A stretch of 64,000 nt of DNA, from NCBI GenBank assembly GCA_011032825.1, contig JAADJZ010000002.1, positions 1 to 64,000 of the forward strand, read 5' to 3'. The stretch comes from Massariosphaeria phaeospora. Taxonomy: Eukaryota > Ascomycota > Dothideomycetes > Pleosporales. This document shows positions 34,203 through 47,490 of the stretch, piece after piece. The notes beneath the pieces are model-generated. The model did no database searches and was not told the DNA's origin. It was given only the letters and a program-made list of their open reading frames with translations. Numbering within the stretch: position 1 is the first letter of the stretch; every line of letters starts with the position of its first letter. The position numbers were made by a program, and so were the translations under genes.

Positions 34203-36699
34203 TAAAAATAGTATATTCGTGTAAAAGAAACGAATTACTATTTTAGTAGCAATTTGGTGCGAGGTACTTTTAAAAGCTTTGCAAAGAACTAGTCTAGCTT
34301 GTTATAGCTTATAGTAGCTATTAATTGAAAAGAAACAAATACGTAAAGCTACTTAGCTTTACATTTTTTTTTTCTAAAAGCTCAAACGTTTCGTAAACTA
34401 ACTTTGTTTGAAATTCTTTAATAGAAGCTTATATAGGCTATTGTAAAGTAGAATAGCTTTTTAAAACTCTATACTAATGCTTCGAACTAGTACAAACTTA
34501 AGTAAAGTTAAAGTAAAAAAATAGTAAAGTTTTTTTTAGTAAAGCTAGTAGTAAAGTGTACTGCTAGCAGAATCTAGCGAATTTTTAGCTTAGTAGTAGG
34601 TGCTGCCTATAGTTCTTTTATAGCTTGTACTAGTTCTTTTTAACTTTTATTTTTACATTAACTTCGCTAAATTCTTAGATCTAAAAATTAGTTAACGTTA
34701 GAATAGGTAAGTTGATTTAGGTTATAATAAGCTATTGTAGAGTGTTTAGTAGCTAACGATGTAACTATTAGTTTTTTTTTGCATATTAGCTTGCGTTAGC
34801 TTTTCTCTAGCTGCTTTAATTCTTTACTAGCTAACATAAACATTACTAGAGTTAGCAATAACATTTTAGACAATAGCAACTTTATAGTACACTTCTACGC
34901 GCGTTGCGTTGCGTTTTAAAGCAATAAAGAGTATTATTACTTAGGCTATGTAAAATGCTGCATGCTTGTTGTTAACAACTTTAACAAGCGTTTGTACTAA
35001 AAGTAGATTGTTAAAAACAACAAAAGCAAAGAGCATAAGTATCTAAAATGCTTTTAGTATTTTAATACAAACTAAAACTGCTGTTTAGTGCGTATCTAAA
35101 CTAGCTAAAAGCGTTATAAGCTATTCTAATTCTATATAAAGTACTAGAAAAGCTTTTAAATAAGTTAAAAAAAGTTGTGCTCGCTCTAAAGAAAGTTTGC
35201 AACAAAAGTTATTTTGTAGTCGTTTTTAACTTCGCTTACAAGCCTCTGTCCCCTAGCGCGCTTAAAACTAAAAAAAAAGTTTTTAAAACTCTTCGCTAGT
35301 TTAAAGCGTACACTAACGATAAAGTAAAGCTTGCTATAATAAAAATAAGCAGAACTTGCAAGAACATTTTTAAAACGCTTAACAAGTATGTGTTTTAACT
35401 TCTTAAAGTGTAGCAAAGCGCTAATTTAGTTTTTAGTTGCTAATATGCTCTCTACAGCGCGCACCTTTACTTTTACAATAAATCTACTAACTTTAATAAA
35501 AATTCTAATGCTAAAGTTAAGCCAAATAGTTGCGTTTGTACTGTTAAAGCTGCTGCTTTCTAGTAGAAGTATTTTAAGCAGTTGTTTAACTAGTTAGTAG
35601 CAGCAAAGCTCTAAGAAAACGTTAAGCAAGCTAATACTTCGCGTAAAAAAGTATGTTGGCTTATTATAGGCTACTATAACTCGTATTGACATATTCTAGT
35701 TTAAGAAAACTCGCGTTGTTATTAATTTAGTAGCTAAAAGAAATCGCGAGCTCGCTTAGCTTTTTGCGAATTTTGCCAACGCAACTGCAAAGCGTGCAGT
35801 TAAAAAAAACAAAGTGCAAAAAAGTATGCTTACAAAGAAAGTTAAGTTACTTACAGCAAAGCTTATAAACTTTAGCTAAAAAGTTTTAAATAGCTTAGTA
35901 GTTCTTAGCGTTAAATTGCAGCTTTTTAAGCTACTGTAGCGTTAAAAGCGGTTTTTTTGCTTAAATTAGTTTTCGAGCATAGCGTTAGCATCTTAGAACT
36001 TTATTTTAACGTAACAAAAGCTAATACCTAGTAGTTAGTATAAAAGTAGTTTGCTTAAAAGTAGCATAGTTATGCATATATTTTTAAAACCTACTTTGTT
36101 TTACTTTACTATAAAGTGTGCTACACTAGCTTATAATAGTACAAAGTAGCTTTTTTAACGCTATGCCTTGCAATAGTAAAATAATATATTTATTTTTTTA
36201 AAAAAGTTTGTAACTTAGAAAATTTTAAATTTTTTAAAAATTTTAATGCTAACTATGCGTTAAGTAGCAAAGTAAAACGTGTTAATTATTTTTTTTTTAA
36301 AAGCACATTGCTTAAAGTGCGTTTTTTATTTCTTTTGCTACAAATTTTTTTTTTTTTTTAAAAATTGTTAAATGCATTTGCACTTATATTTGGCTTAAGT
36401 TCTTAAAAGTTTTTATTGTTTAAGTATTTTTTTTATTTAACAAGGTACTTTTAAGTACTAACTAAAGATTTTTTTTTATTAAGCACTTTTTTAACGTAGT
36501 ACACGTTGTTTTTAAAAGTACGCAAAGTATCTACCAAAAGCTCGCTTTAAAAGAGTATTAACTTTTTTTAGTTATAAAGTTCTAATAGAGATACGTAAAA
36601 AACTAGATAAATACTTTTTAATTTAAGAAAATTTACTTAGTACGCGTTAGTACTAATTTAGTTTACAATAGTGCCTAGCTTTACGTACTTTTAGTTAAG

Positions 36700-39600
36700 C
36701 TTTTTTTTTAGCCTAGTAGATTTCATGTAGCAGTTTAAAATTAGCATCTACTTACTTTGCTTTAGCAAAATGTACTTTCTACGCTTGTTAAAATACTTCT
36801 TTTAATAAGCGTTTGCAGCTTTAATCTTGCGCTAGCATTTAGCTTAAAAAGTAATTATGTAAGCTGCTATGCTTGTTTTTATAAACAACTATTTGTTACT
36901 AAAAAGCATTTTAAGCTAATCTAAAGCTTTTAAAAACGCTTTGTAGTACGCTATAAAAAAAGTAATTTTTGTAGTTACGTATTAGCTATTGTTGTACGCG
37001 AACTTCGCTACTAGCAACTACATAGTTTAATTATTCTATTCAAAGCAATAGTAACATTGAAAGTACTATTCTAGCGTTTAATTCTGTTTTTTAGTTTAAC
37101 TATTTGTTTGAGAGTAATAAGTAGAAAAAAAAAACGCTTATTAAGCTAAAATAGTAGCAGAAGCTGTTTTAGTACTTTGAGTTTATAATAAAACTTTAGT
37201 TTAAGATAACGTTTTTTAAAACGCTGTAAAGTTTTACAATTTCTTTTATTTAAACTATTGCAAAGTTCTTTCTAGTCTAGTTAGCGCAAGCTAGAATATA
37301 GTAGGCTATTTTAGTTAAGTAGTTTACTATAACGAGAATAGAGTTGTATACTTACTTTATATACTTTAATAGTAAAAGTTTTGTAATAAAGTTTATTATA
37401 ACATTACACTACAAGCTATTAAGCGCTAGCAAAAGTATAAAGAGTTTGTAAAAGCTATGTCTAGCTGCTACTAATTTGCAATACTTCAAATAGTTGTTGC
37501 AGTACTTTTTAACGTTTTTTTTATGCTTTTTTACTCGTATTAGCGTTTAACTTTCTCTAAGGTTTTTTTAACGCTGAAGTAACTAGCTATTAAGCTATTA
37601 TAACATTTTTAAAAAGCCTTTGCTTTTTCTTTCGTTGTAACGAAGTAGATTTTATTTAACTACTTTGTTATAGCTAGTTCTAGTCTATTTTAGGCTACTA
37701 TAAGCTCTACTAGTCTAAACTCGTTTTCTAAGTTAAAGTCTAAGTTTAAGTCTAAAGAGTTCGCGAAATCGCTTGCTAAATTTTCTAAAAGAACTTTATT
37801 CTCTAAAAGCTTAAGCTAAAGTGCTTAAGTTAGTTTTTTTCTAATGTGTATTTTTAAGTCTAAAGCTTTTATTTTCTTTAAAAAAGTTAGCAAACTTAGT
37901 TTTTTTGCAAGTTAGCTAGCTAATTTTGTAATTGCTGCTACTAAAGCAAGCTTACTATAAACACTACGAGTTATTAAAGCTTGTAATAAATTTATGTAGA
38001 TTTTATTGCTTTTTTGCGCAAAAGCATAAGCTTTCTTTATGTAGTCTAGTTGTTAAAAAAAGCTATTAGCTAGATTTGTCTTTTTAAGTTGATAAATTAT
38101 AACGAAGTTGTACTCTATTAACTTTTTGTAAGCGCGAACTTAATAATAATTTAGAGTTTTTGTTTTTATAAACTATCGTAGGTTACTGTAGTTTGTATAG
38201 AGATTAAACGGAATACTTAAAAAAAATAGCAAAAGTATAACAAACTTTTGTTAATTGCTAACAACTTTTTATTATAAGTATTGTAATTATACTTCGTCTT
38301 GTTTATTTTCTGCGAGAAAAAACTAATTGAGCGCTAATAAGCACTTTTTTCGCTGTTTTTACTATTAAAAACCTTTTAGCTTAGAATTCTACTAATAGCG
38401 CTTTTAGAAGCGTTAGTTTTAAGCTTTGTAAGCTATTCTACTTTATAATAAGCTAGAATAGAAATATTAAAAAAAGCACTTTTGAGTTTTCTAAACGCTT
38501 TCTTAGCTTTAGTTTCAAAGTTAATTCGCTAGCTTTTTTTCTTTTCTTTAGGCATGCTTGCTTTAGGCCGCTTCTAGAATTTTTTAAGTTAGTTTAGTTA
38601 ATAGTAGAGCAAGCTTAAAGAACTTAGTAATAAAGCGCTAATAATAGTTTATAAAGCTTATAAATACTCGAATATTTCAAATTGTATTTAGCATTAGCTA
38701 CTTCTAGATTGTTCTAATTCGTTTTAAGTTAATTTTAACTTTTTCTAAGTATACAATGTAACTTAGGTACTTCGTTTGCCGTATGTGCTACTCGCACTTG
38801 CTAAGCTTCAAGTATAGCTTTGCTTTACGCAAACGTTAAAAAACTTTTTTAACCTAGCTTACATAGGCCTTTTTTATATTAGAAAATACTAGAATGTTGT
38901 TAAAGTACACAATAAAAGTTACGTTAACTAACTTAGCAAAAGCTTAGTTAATGTAGGCTTAAAATGCTGCAGAAGCATTCGTAAAACCAAATAGTATAAC
39001 AAAGTACTCAAAATAACTATATCAAGTTTTAAAAGCTGTTTTCTATTTGTTTCTCTTTTTAATCTAAATTTTGTAATAGGCTTTACGAATGTTAAGCTTA
39101 GTATAAACTTTTGCTTTAGCTAACTTCTCTAAGAACTTTGCAATAAAAAGCAAAGAATAACAATTTTTAATTGTAATTTTGTTAAGGCTTCGATAGTTAA
39201 CGCAAAGTTTTAAAGTACTATTTTTTTTCTTTGCAAAGAAAATTAGCGCACTAGCTAAAAACTTTAAGCGCTTTATTTATTTTCTATTAAAGTACTCGTC
39301 TACGTATTTGCAAAAATGCTTTAATTTTGCTGTTAACATGTTGTACAAAGGTTGATGCAAAAAAGTTGTACTAGGCTAAAGTTTAATTGCAAAATTCTGC
39401 TTTTTATAAAACGCTATTACTAACGAGCTATTAAAGCTTGCTACGTTTTAGTACTTCTAATATTCAAGTTGCAAACTAGAGTTTTGCTTTTTTAGTTGCT
39501 TACTTTAGAGAGTGTACTAATTAAACAAACATAAAGCTTTGCATTAAAACTATTTAAAGTTTAAACAAACTTTGCTGCGTTTTTTATAGCTACTTTAGCA

Positions 39601-40200
39601 TAGTTTAGTTTATTTAAGTTCTTTATGCTTCTAAAGAGCATGCGGCATCGCGAATAGTTCAACTTCGGCTAAAACTAATCTATCCAAAGAAATTTGAAAT
39701 ACATCAAAAGCTTTTTGAAATTAGCTACTACAAAAGAAATTTTATAGGTTTGTACTTTGCTTTTAGAGTTTGTAATGCAAACTTCTACTACAGTACAACT
39801 ATAAATAGTGTAACTTAATTTACTTAGCAATATAAAGAAAATATTAGAGATTAATTTAAGTACTAGATTCTGTTCTTTCGCTACGACAGCTAAAAGAACA
39901 TTAAAATAAGCTCTACTATCTACAATTGCTTTTAAGTTTTTTAAACTTTTAATTTTCGCTAACGCAGTAAAAAACGTTGAGTTTTTGCTCGTTAGCATTT
40001 TACAAAAAGTGCCTACTTTTTTTAACTATAACAAGTTAATATAGGCTACAAAGTAGAAAGCTAATTCTTTAAGCTTTTGCTTTTTTCTTTTCTTTTCTCG
40101 AAGTAAGCGTTTTTCTTTGCTTTGTTAAAGTAAGTAAAGACAAAATAGCCTAGTTTGTTACATGCATAGCAAACTAGCTCGTTAAAGCTTTTGTTTTTTT
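36700..40200 (-). pseudogene. pol: Pol and Gag end of gypsy-3, RIP-degenerated
   Basis: A zinc-knuckle remnant lies near 40145-40190. The aspartic protease is in the surviving open frame 39675-39998 (AIVDSRAYFNVL; family: 'VDSGA', Gly changed to Arg). The RT palm is near 38950-39095 (KLNIRKAYYKI, TAFKT-YSYFEYFVILFGFTNASAAF). Integrase-like sequence lies near 37000-37500. Order and orientation are those of Ty3/gypsy. Inactive. Confidence 0.75.
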
Positions 40201-41377
40201 GTTATTACTTTTTTTAAGCTTAAAACGGCCGTTGCGTTTCTTTTTGTGCTATTTAGCATTAGAATAGGTTAATTTATATTCTGTTAGCAACGCAGCTTGC
40301 TTTTTGTTTTTTTTTTGTTTTTCTTTAAATTTTGTTATTCTATTAGAGGTTACGATAGATCTAATTAGCTTTTTGCTTTACTTAGTAGAAAGTAGTGCAA
40401 CTTTGTAGTAGAAAGTAACGTAGTTGCTTTTTTACTTTTTTAAGAAGTGCTGCGGTAAAATCTGCTGCTATGCTAAATAAGCTTGTTTAGTTAATTTTAG
40501 TTTAAAAAAGTTAAAGAAGTAAGAGTAAGTTAAAAAAAGTTTAAAATAGCTTTTAACGTAAAGTTTTGATAGAATTGTATACTTGCTACTTACGTTTTTT
40601 AAAAGTGCTTAAAGCACTTAACATTTGTTTTTCAAGCAATGCTTAAGTAGAAAACTATAAAAAAAATCGCATTTTTTTATAAATTTTATAGGTTTCTTAG
40701 AGCGTATAGAAGTTTTCGGTAACGTACGTTAACTCAAAAAAAACTTTTTAAAGTTTGCTAAAGAAGTTAAAGCTTTTTGTGTAGTAGCTTTTGCAATTGC
40801 AAACCTATTAGTTGTAGTCTACGCAATTTTTTTTTAAATAGCAATGTAGTAACTTAGAGCGAAGCAAATTAACTTAGTTAAAAATAGTTTAAGCAGGTGC
40901 TAGCACGACTAGTTGCCTAATAGCTTTAGCAAGCGCTATTTTGTTTTCGTTTTTGTATAGAGCTTTTAACGCTTTAAAGCGAATAAGTTCTGTACAGTTT
41001 TACTTATTCTGCTACTAAGTTTTTAGCTTGTTAAAAGCTTGCTTCGTAAAAAGCTTTAATAGTACATTGTTATTCTTATCGTTTAAAAGTAAAGTGTTAA
41101 GATTTTTTTCGAAGCGAACTAGGTTATTTTAGCCTAGTTTAGCGCTAGAAGCGCGATTACGCTTTAAAACGCTAGCACTATTACTAATCTAGACTTCTTT
41201 ATTAGCATTTTTATTTTATTTGGTTTTATCTACGACTAGAAATTGAGAAATGCTTAGTTGCATAATAGAACTTTTATCTAGGTGTTCTAGAAGCAACGTA
41301 GCTTAATTGTTAAATAAATCGAACATTGTAAACGAAGTAATCAATCTATTAAAAGTATTTTAATAGAGCGATTTAAA

Positions 41378-41597
41378 TGTAAAACTGCGTTTAATCGTAG
41401 GTTCAATAACACTTAAAATAGATTAATAGTATAGTAATAAAAATAGTATATTCGTGTAAAAGAAACGAATTGCTGTTTTAGTAGCAATTCGATGCGAGGT
41501 ACTTTTAAAAGCTTTGCAAGAAACTAGTCTAGCCCGTTATAGCCTATAGTAGCTATTAATAATAAAAAAAAAATACGTAAAGCTACTTGGCTTTATA
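41378..41597 (-). repeat. 5' LTR of gypsy-3 (empty-site allele for pogo-2)
   Basis: 220 bp, TGTAAA at the left edge, TTTATA at the right where the partner has TTTACA. Followed by the GATAA duplication. Confidence 0.88.
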
Positions 41598-42876
41598 GAT
41601 AATTAAAAGTAAGTAATAGTTATCTACAGCATTTGCGCTGCAAAGTACGCAATCTCGCTATTTATTATCTACCAAAAAGGCGTTTACATTTTAGCATAGT
41701 ACGAAAAGAACTTTATACCTAGCAATTAAAAGCTTTTAGTTTCTAAGAACAGCTAAACAAACAACGCTTTTAGTTTTAAATAGTTAAAGTATTTTGACGC
41801 GTATACAAAAGCGCGTTAAGTAGAAAAGTATTAGCTACTTATTCTAAATAGCTATAAAAGCTACTAATTTTAGAATTTTAAAAACTATTGCTTTTAAAAA
41901 CAAAATTTTTATACTTTGCATGCTAGCTTATTTATTTTATATTCTTTAGCTGCTAGATGTAGTTTGCTTTTTACTGCTAAAGTTAAAGTACTTTTAACGC
42001 GTTTAGAACTTAGCGCGCTAGCGCGTTTTTTATATTAACAAAAAAAACTTTTTGCTAGCTTTTAGAAACGCGTTTTTTAAAGTGTTTACAATAGAGAACT
42101 GCAAAAAAGCTTTTAAAGTTTTAAAGCTAGTTTTTATTAACGCGTAAGTAGTTTTGAATTGTTTCAAACACGTACAGCTGTGTACTTTTTTACTACTTTT
42201 TGCACTAGAAACGCCGTAGCAGTTAAAAAGTCTAAGCAATACGCTTAAATTTAAATTGCAATTAAAGCTAGTACGCGATTTTATTACTAAATTGCTTACT
42301 TTAGCGCAGAGTAGCTTTTCTTAGCTTGTAAAAAGAGCTAAATTAATGCTGTATTAAAACGCGCTTAAGAACTACCGTATTAAAAAGCTTAAAAATTAAT
42401 TAGCAAAGATAACTAAGTAGAAATTGCGCAAACGAAAGCGAATTTAAATAGGTAGTACGATAGAGTATAGTAACGAATTAGCGCAAGTAGCTGCTAAAGC
42501 GTTTAAAGCGTTTTAGCTATTAAAGAAAGCGCGTAGTAAAAAGAGTAAAAAAAAAGCATAACTAGCTCTACGACGTTGTAAAAGCTATAGTAATACAAAG
42601 CACAATGCTTAAACTTGCTAAAAAAATACAAAAAAGCTTTTAAATCTAGAGCTAGCACGATGTGCGCAGGTTCTTTTTTTAATAGCAATTAATTTAATAT
42701 TCTTTGAGATAAGTTAGTTGTGCTAAGAAATTTTAGCGAGTTTACTAGTATAGCGAGTTCGCTAGTGCTTTACGTTAGCTATATAGTTTTATATTTAAAA
42801 TCGCAATTATACTTAAGCCTAAAGTTTTTTCAAAAGATTTTGCGAAATTGCTTGCGCGTAGCGCAAGCTTATTTTC

Positions 42877-42946
42877 TTAATGCAAATAATTCTTTTAATG
42901 CAAATAATTCTTTTAATGCAAATAATTCTCTTAATGCAAATGTTTA
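42877..42946 (+). repeat. 18-bp tandem repeat containing ATGCAAAT
   Basis: About 3.7 copies of an 18-bp unit, TTTTAATGCAAATAATTC, with near-perfect phasing inside the left arm of pogo-6. The right arm has only one full unit and a partial one (around 55570-55600), so the array expanded in this arm or contracted in the other. It creates the repetitive C-terminus of the spurious 75-codon frame 42720-42947. Confidence 0.75.
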
Positions 42947-44435
42947 GCTATAGTTTTAATTTATTAGCAAAATACGCTTTCTTGTAACACAATTAAGCTA
43001 GTATAATTAATATATACATTTTATTAAAAGCTTTAGTTAGTTTGCAAGTTATCTAGCTAAGTATTGCTAGCGTAGCTACTTTTGTCGTTGCTATAGTTTT
43101 TATTTGCAATTTTATTTGCTATAGCTGTAAGCTGCGTTTGCAACTTAATTTTAAAGCTTATAAAATTAAGTTGCAAAGAAAGTAGTAAATTGCTTTTTTT
43201 AGCTATTATATTGTTGTCTAGTGTTGTAAGCTGTAAGAATTTTAAAAGAATAAACTTAGTATACAAATTAACTAGACAGCGCGCTTAGCTAGCTACTTTA
43301 CAAGCAAGCGTTAAATTTGTTGTTGTACTATTTTTGCAATACTTAAAGCTGCTTAAGCGTAGTATATACTCTAGTTTGCTTGTAGCTTTAGTATCGTAGC
43401 TGTAGTTATTATGCGCGTGTACTTATTGCATTACACTACGCTAAGTAAGTACGTTAGTTGCTACGCGCTTGTAGTACTTACTACTATAGTTTTTAATTAT
43501 AAGCAGTAATTGCTTGTATTTATTAGCAATTTTAGTAACTTTGCAAAGTTGTTTAGTAGCAAGTTTACTTTTAAAGCGAGCAAAGTTGTTAACTTGCTAC
43601 TATTGTACTATCTTGCGCGTACTTTAATAGTATATTAGTTTGCTTTTAACGTTAAGCGCTTGCTGTTTGCAACGACAGCGTTTATTTTTAGTAGTAACTA
43701 CTGCTTTTGTACGTTAAAGCTTTTGCTTTAAACTTTTAGCTATACAAGCAAGCGCAAAAACGCTTTGCTAGTATTTAATAACGCTAGATGCAACTTTGCG
43801 CAAGAAATGCTTACGTAGTACTACTTAAACAAAAAGCTTTTGCGCTTAAAGTTAACGTACTGTTTTTAGCGTATGCTAAGCAGCGTTGCTAAGTGCTAAG
43901 TTCTTTAGCTTTAGTATTACGTTTAATAGTTGCGTGCAGCGCATAAGCTGCGCTTGCTAGAAGTTAATTTTAACGCAGTTGTAGCATTAGACAAGCGCTT
44001 AAAATAGCAATAAAGCAAGCTATAAAAGCAAAAATATTACGATTAAAGTTGTAAAGCGTATCTATTGCTAGAGAAAGTATAAGCAATTGCTCGTTGTTGC
44101 TAAAGTTGCAATTCTTTTGCTACTTAAGCTAAGCAAGTACAACGTTTAGATTAAGTAGTGCAAAACTTATACGTTTCTAGCTACTAAGAATTGTACTACA
44201 AGTAAACGTAAAACGCTAGATTTTTGCTAAAGTTGCTATAAAGTTAGCTTTGCTTATATTTTTTAACTTAGTACGCGCAGCTTAGTTTAAACAGCAACTG
44301 TAATACTATTTAAGTAGCTAGAAATAGCTAACGTTAAGTAGCTATAGCAAGTAAGTTGTATAAAGCAACAGCGCAAACAACTATATAAAGTGCTTTTTGC
44401 GTACTAAGCAAACTTTTTGTTTTATAAAAGCTATA

Positions 44436-46288
44436 ACGTAAACTACTAGTAACTTAGCTAAACTAGTAACCTAGCTAAAAATGCTTAGTACAACTAACTT
44501 ATCTCAAAGAACATTAAATTAATTGCTATTAAACAAAGAACCTGCGTACGTCGTGCTAGCTTTAGATTCAAAAGCTTTTTTATATTCTTTTAGTAGGTTC
44601 GAGTATTGTGCTTTATATTACTATAGTTTTTACAGCGCTATAGAGCTAGTTGTGCTTTTTGTTAACTTTTTCTACTACGTGTTTTTTTTAATAGCTAAAG
44701 CGCTATAAACGCTTTAGCAGCTACTTGCGCTAATTCGTTACTATACTCTATTGTACTACTATGCTAAATCTACTTTCGTTTGCGCAATTTCTACTTAGTT
44801 ATTTTTGCTAATTAATTTTTAAGCTTTTTGATATAGTAGTCTTTAAGCGCGTTTTGATGCAGCATTAATTCAGCTTTTTTTACAAGCTAAAAGAAGCTAC
44901 TTTGCGCTAAAGTAAGCAATTTAGTAATAGAATCGCGTACTAGCTTTGATTGCAATTTAAATTTAAGTGTATTGCTTAGAGTTTTTAACTGCTACGGCGT
45001 TTCTAGTGCAAAGAGTAGTAGCAAAGTACGCAGTTGTACTTTAAAACAACTAAGAACTACTTGCGCGTTAATAAAAACTAGCTTTAAAGCTTTAAAAGCT
45101 TTTTTGTAGTTCTTTGTTGTAAGTACTTTAAAAAACGCGTTTCTAAAAGCTAGCAGAAAGCTTTCTTTGTTAATATAAAAAACGCGCTAGCGCGCTAAGT
45201 TTCAAACGCGTTAAAAGTACTTTAGCTTTAGCAGCAAAAAGCAAACTACATCTAGCAGCTAAAGAATATAGAATAAATAAGCTAGCATGCAAAGCGTAAG
45301 AATTTTGTTTTTAAAACAATAGTTTTTAAAATTCTAAGATTAGTAGCTTTTATAGCTGTTTAAAATAAGTAGCTAATACTTTTTTACTTAACGCGCTTTT
45401 GTATGCGCGTTAAAGTGCTTTAACTACTTAAAACTAAAAGCGTTGTTTGTCTAGCCGTTCTTAGAAACTAAAAGCTTTTAATTGCTAGATATAAAGTTCT
45501 TTTTGTACTATGCTAAAATATAAACGCGCTTTTTGTAGATAATAAACAGCAGAATTGCGTACTTTGCGGCGCAAATGCTTTGAATAACTATTACCTACTC
45601 TTAATTGCTTAGCTAAATAAAATTAGGTTGAGTACGTTTTTAAAAGCTTGTAACAACTTTTATAGAACCAATTACGCCTATCTAGAAGCTAGTTTGGTTA
45701 AAGTTGTGCACGTTGTTGTTGTTGTTGTAAACGCTGTACTTAGCTTTAGTATTCTCTACTAGTTTAAACTACGCGCTAATTATTTCTAAATTCTCTTAAA
45801 GTATTCTCTGCTTATTTTTAGCTTAATTAAAAGCTATTTTGAGCTTAGATAAACGCGTTACAAAGCGCGCAAGCTAGTTCTTGCTTACTAGCTTGCTACT
45901 ACGCTTGCCTAGCAGTTTGTTAGCTATATTAGCTACTTTAGATAAAAGAAGCGCAAATTCTTACGCGTTAAGGTTAAGAATGTATTAGATAATTGTTTTT
46001 TTTTAGTGCTTGTAAGTTTACGAAAAGTAAACGTAGTTTCTAAACTAAAAAGTGTTTCTTTATCGCGTTTAGCAAGTTAATAGTAATTAATAGTAAAAAA
46101 CTATGCAGCTACGCGAAAGCTTTAGAATTTGCTAGCTCTAAAAGCTTTAAAAGCAAAAAAGAGTTTACTTTTGTATTTACGTAATTGCGCGTTCGTAGGT
46201 GTAAGTATAGTAGAAGCAAGTTAGTATTCGTAGTTTTAGCGTTTTTTAGCTAGGTTACTAGTTTAGCTAGGTTACTAGTAGTTTACGT
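44436..46288 (-). mobile_element. Pogo-4: uninterrupted Fot1/pogo DNA transposon, RIP-degenerated
   Basis: 1853 bp. Ends ACGTAAACT plus ACTAGTAACTTAGCTAA and ACTAGTAACCTAGCTAA, mirrored at 46246-46288. TA at 44434-44435 and 46289-46290. The minus-strand translation near 45380-45650 gives FIIYKKRVYILA and LLVSKNG-TNNAFSFK-LKHFNAHTK, the best-preserved DDE_1 core in the window, still with stops. Sister of pogo-A. The 61-codon frame 44523-44708 (+) is antisense and not a gene. Confidence 0.9.
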
Positions 46289-47490
46289 TAGCTATTAACG
46301 AAAAGCAATTGCTAAACGCTTTGCTACTACTTTGCTATTATTCTATTAAAATGCTTTAGCTAGTTAAGCGCTACTTTGTTGCTATTGTACCTACTATCGC
46401 TAGTGTAGATAAAGTAATTGTTAAGTATATTAGTTACCTAGTGCTCTATAATAGTTGCTGCTTTAACAATAACTATAAAAAAAATAGCTACGCTGTTTGC
46501 GCTTATACACTCTACAAAAGTAACAAGCTCGCAATTGTTAGCATTAGAAATAAAAATCTAGCGCTTATTTTTACTGTAAACGTACTAGCTGCTTGCAACT
46601 TTAATCTAGTAGCTAGTTTTGTTTATATTGTACGTATTTGCTAGCAATATACTTAATTACTAAATAAAGCTTTCTAGCTTTGTAAACTACTTGCGTAGCG
46701 CTTTAGACTTTTGTGCGAGCTTTTGCTGCACTTTTAATAGCTTTGCTTTAACGCGTTTGTACTTTAAATACTTTTGTAGCTAGCAACGTTTCTAGCACTT
46801 GCCTAGCATCGCAAGAGCTTTATTTACTTTTAAGTAAAATTTCTTTAAAAGTGCGTACGCTTGTTGTTTAACTATTTTTTTGTGTACTTTATAGCTAATT
46901 GCGTTAATCGCGTCAAAATAGCGTACAAGCGCAAAGTTTTGCTTTTTTAACAATTACTAATTTTTTTGCGTACAATAATTAAATTGCGTTGAAAAGTTTA
47001 AGTAAGCGTAGTAAAAGTAATAATATAGTAAGTTGTGCGCTGTAGCGTAGAATTTAATGTCTAGTTTAACGTACTTTACGAGTAGTTGAGCTACACGAGT
47101 TCGCGAAATACTTTTGCCAAGCAAATTATCTAATATTATAACTTTAATACTTTTCTTAATAGTAAGCCTATTAGAATAATTTATACACTATTTTAAAGCT
47201 CTAAGCTAGAACTTTAAAATCTACTAAAAATTACCTAAATAGGCTAAGTACTACTAGAGTTTTTAAAGTTTAAAGATAAAAAGCTCGCTTAAGCTCTATA
47301 CCTAGTATCTAGTAGAATTCTACTATAATATACTTTTATATTCTAAAATATTTTTATTTGTACTATAAGTTAGAGTTTTAGAAAGTTATATAGTATATAG
47401 CTTAGAATCAAAGCTATTAAATAGAATTAGAGCTTATATATAAAACCTACTAAGTATAAAGTATTAGTACTATTATAACTCTAAATAATA

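Larger units (their letters stand above)
32293..41597 (-). mobile_element. Gypsy-3: Ty3/gypsy retrotransposon, RIP-degenerated, with pogo-2 in its 3' LTR
   Basis: Starts TGTAAAACTGCG and ends GGCTTTATA (the pogo-interrupted LTR ends GCTTTACA). Exact 5-bp duplication GATAA at 32288-32292 and 41598-41602. LTRs: 41378-41597 (220 bp) and 32293-34363 (221 bp once pogo-2 and one TA are removed). Coding strand minus. Inserted in pogo-3. Net length about 7.45 kb. Confidence 0.9.
31614..42775 (+). mobile_element. Pogo-3: Fot1/pogo DNA transposon split by gypsy-3
   Basis: Inverted ends: ACGTAAAGC, then ACTAGCAAACCTGCTAC and ACTAGTAAACTCGCTAA at 31614-31656, mirrored at 42733-42775. TA duplications at 31612-31613 and 42776-42777. 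Without gypsy-3 and its 5-bp duplication it is 1852 bp. The plus-strand transposase resumes right of the insertion with VIVI-type and FIIYQKGVY-like DDE_1 blocks at about 41605-41800. Degenerate. Confidence 0.86.

Noticed and set aside
32293..34363. Reading the left gypsy-3 LTR as a separate 2-kb element
   Set aside because: The 1848-bp interior is a TA-flanked pogo element; removing it yields the 220-bp LTR found at 41378-41597.
42877..42946. CRISPR array
   Set aside because: Contiguous 18-bp tandem repeat without unique spacers in a eukaryotic genome.
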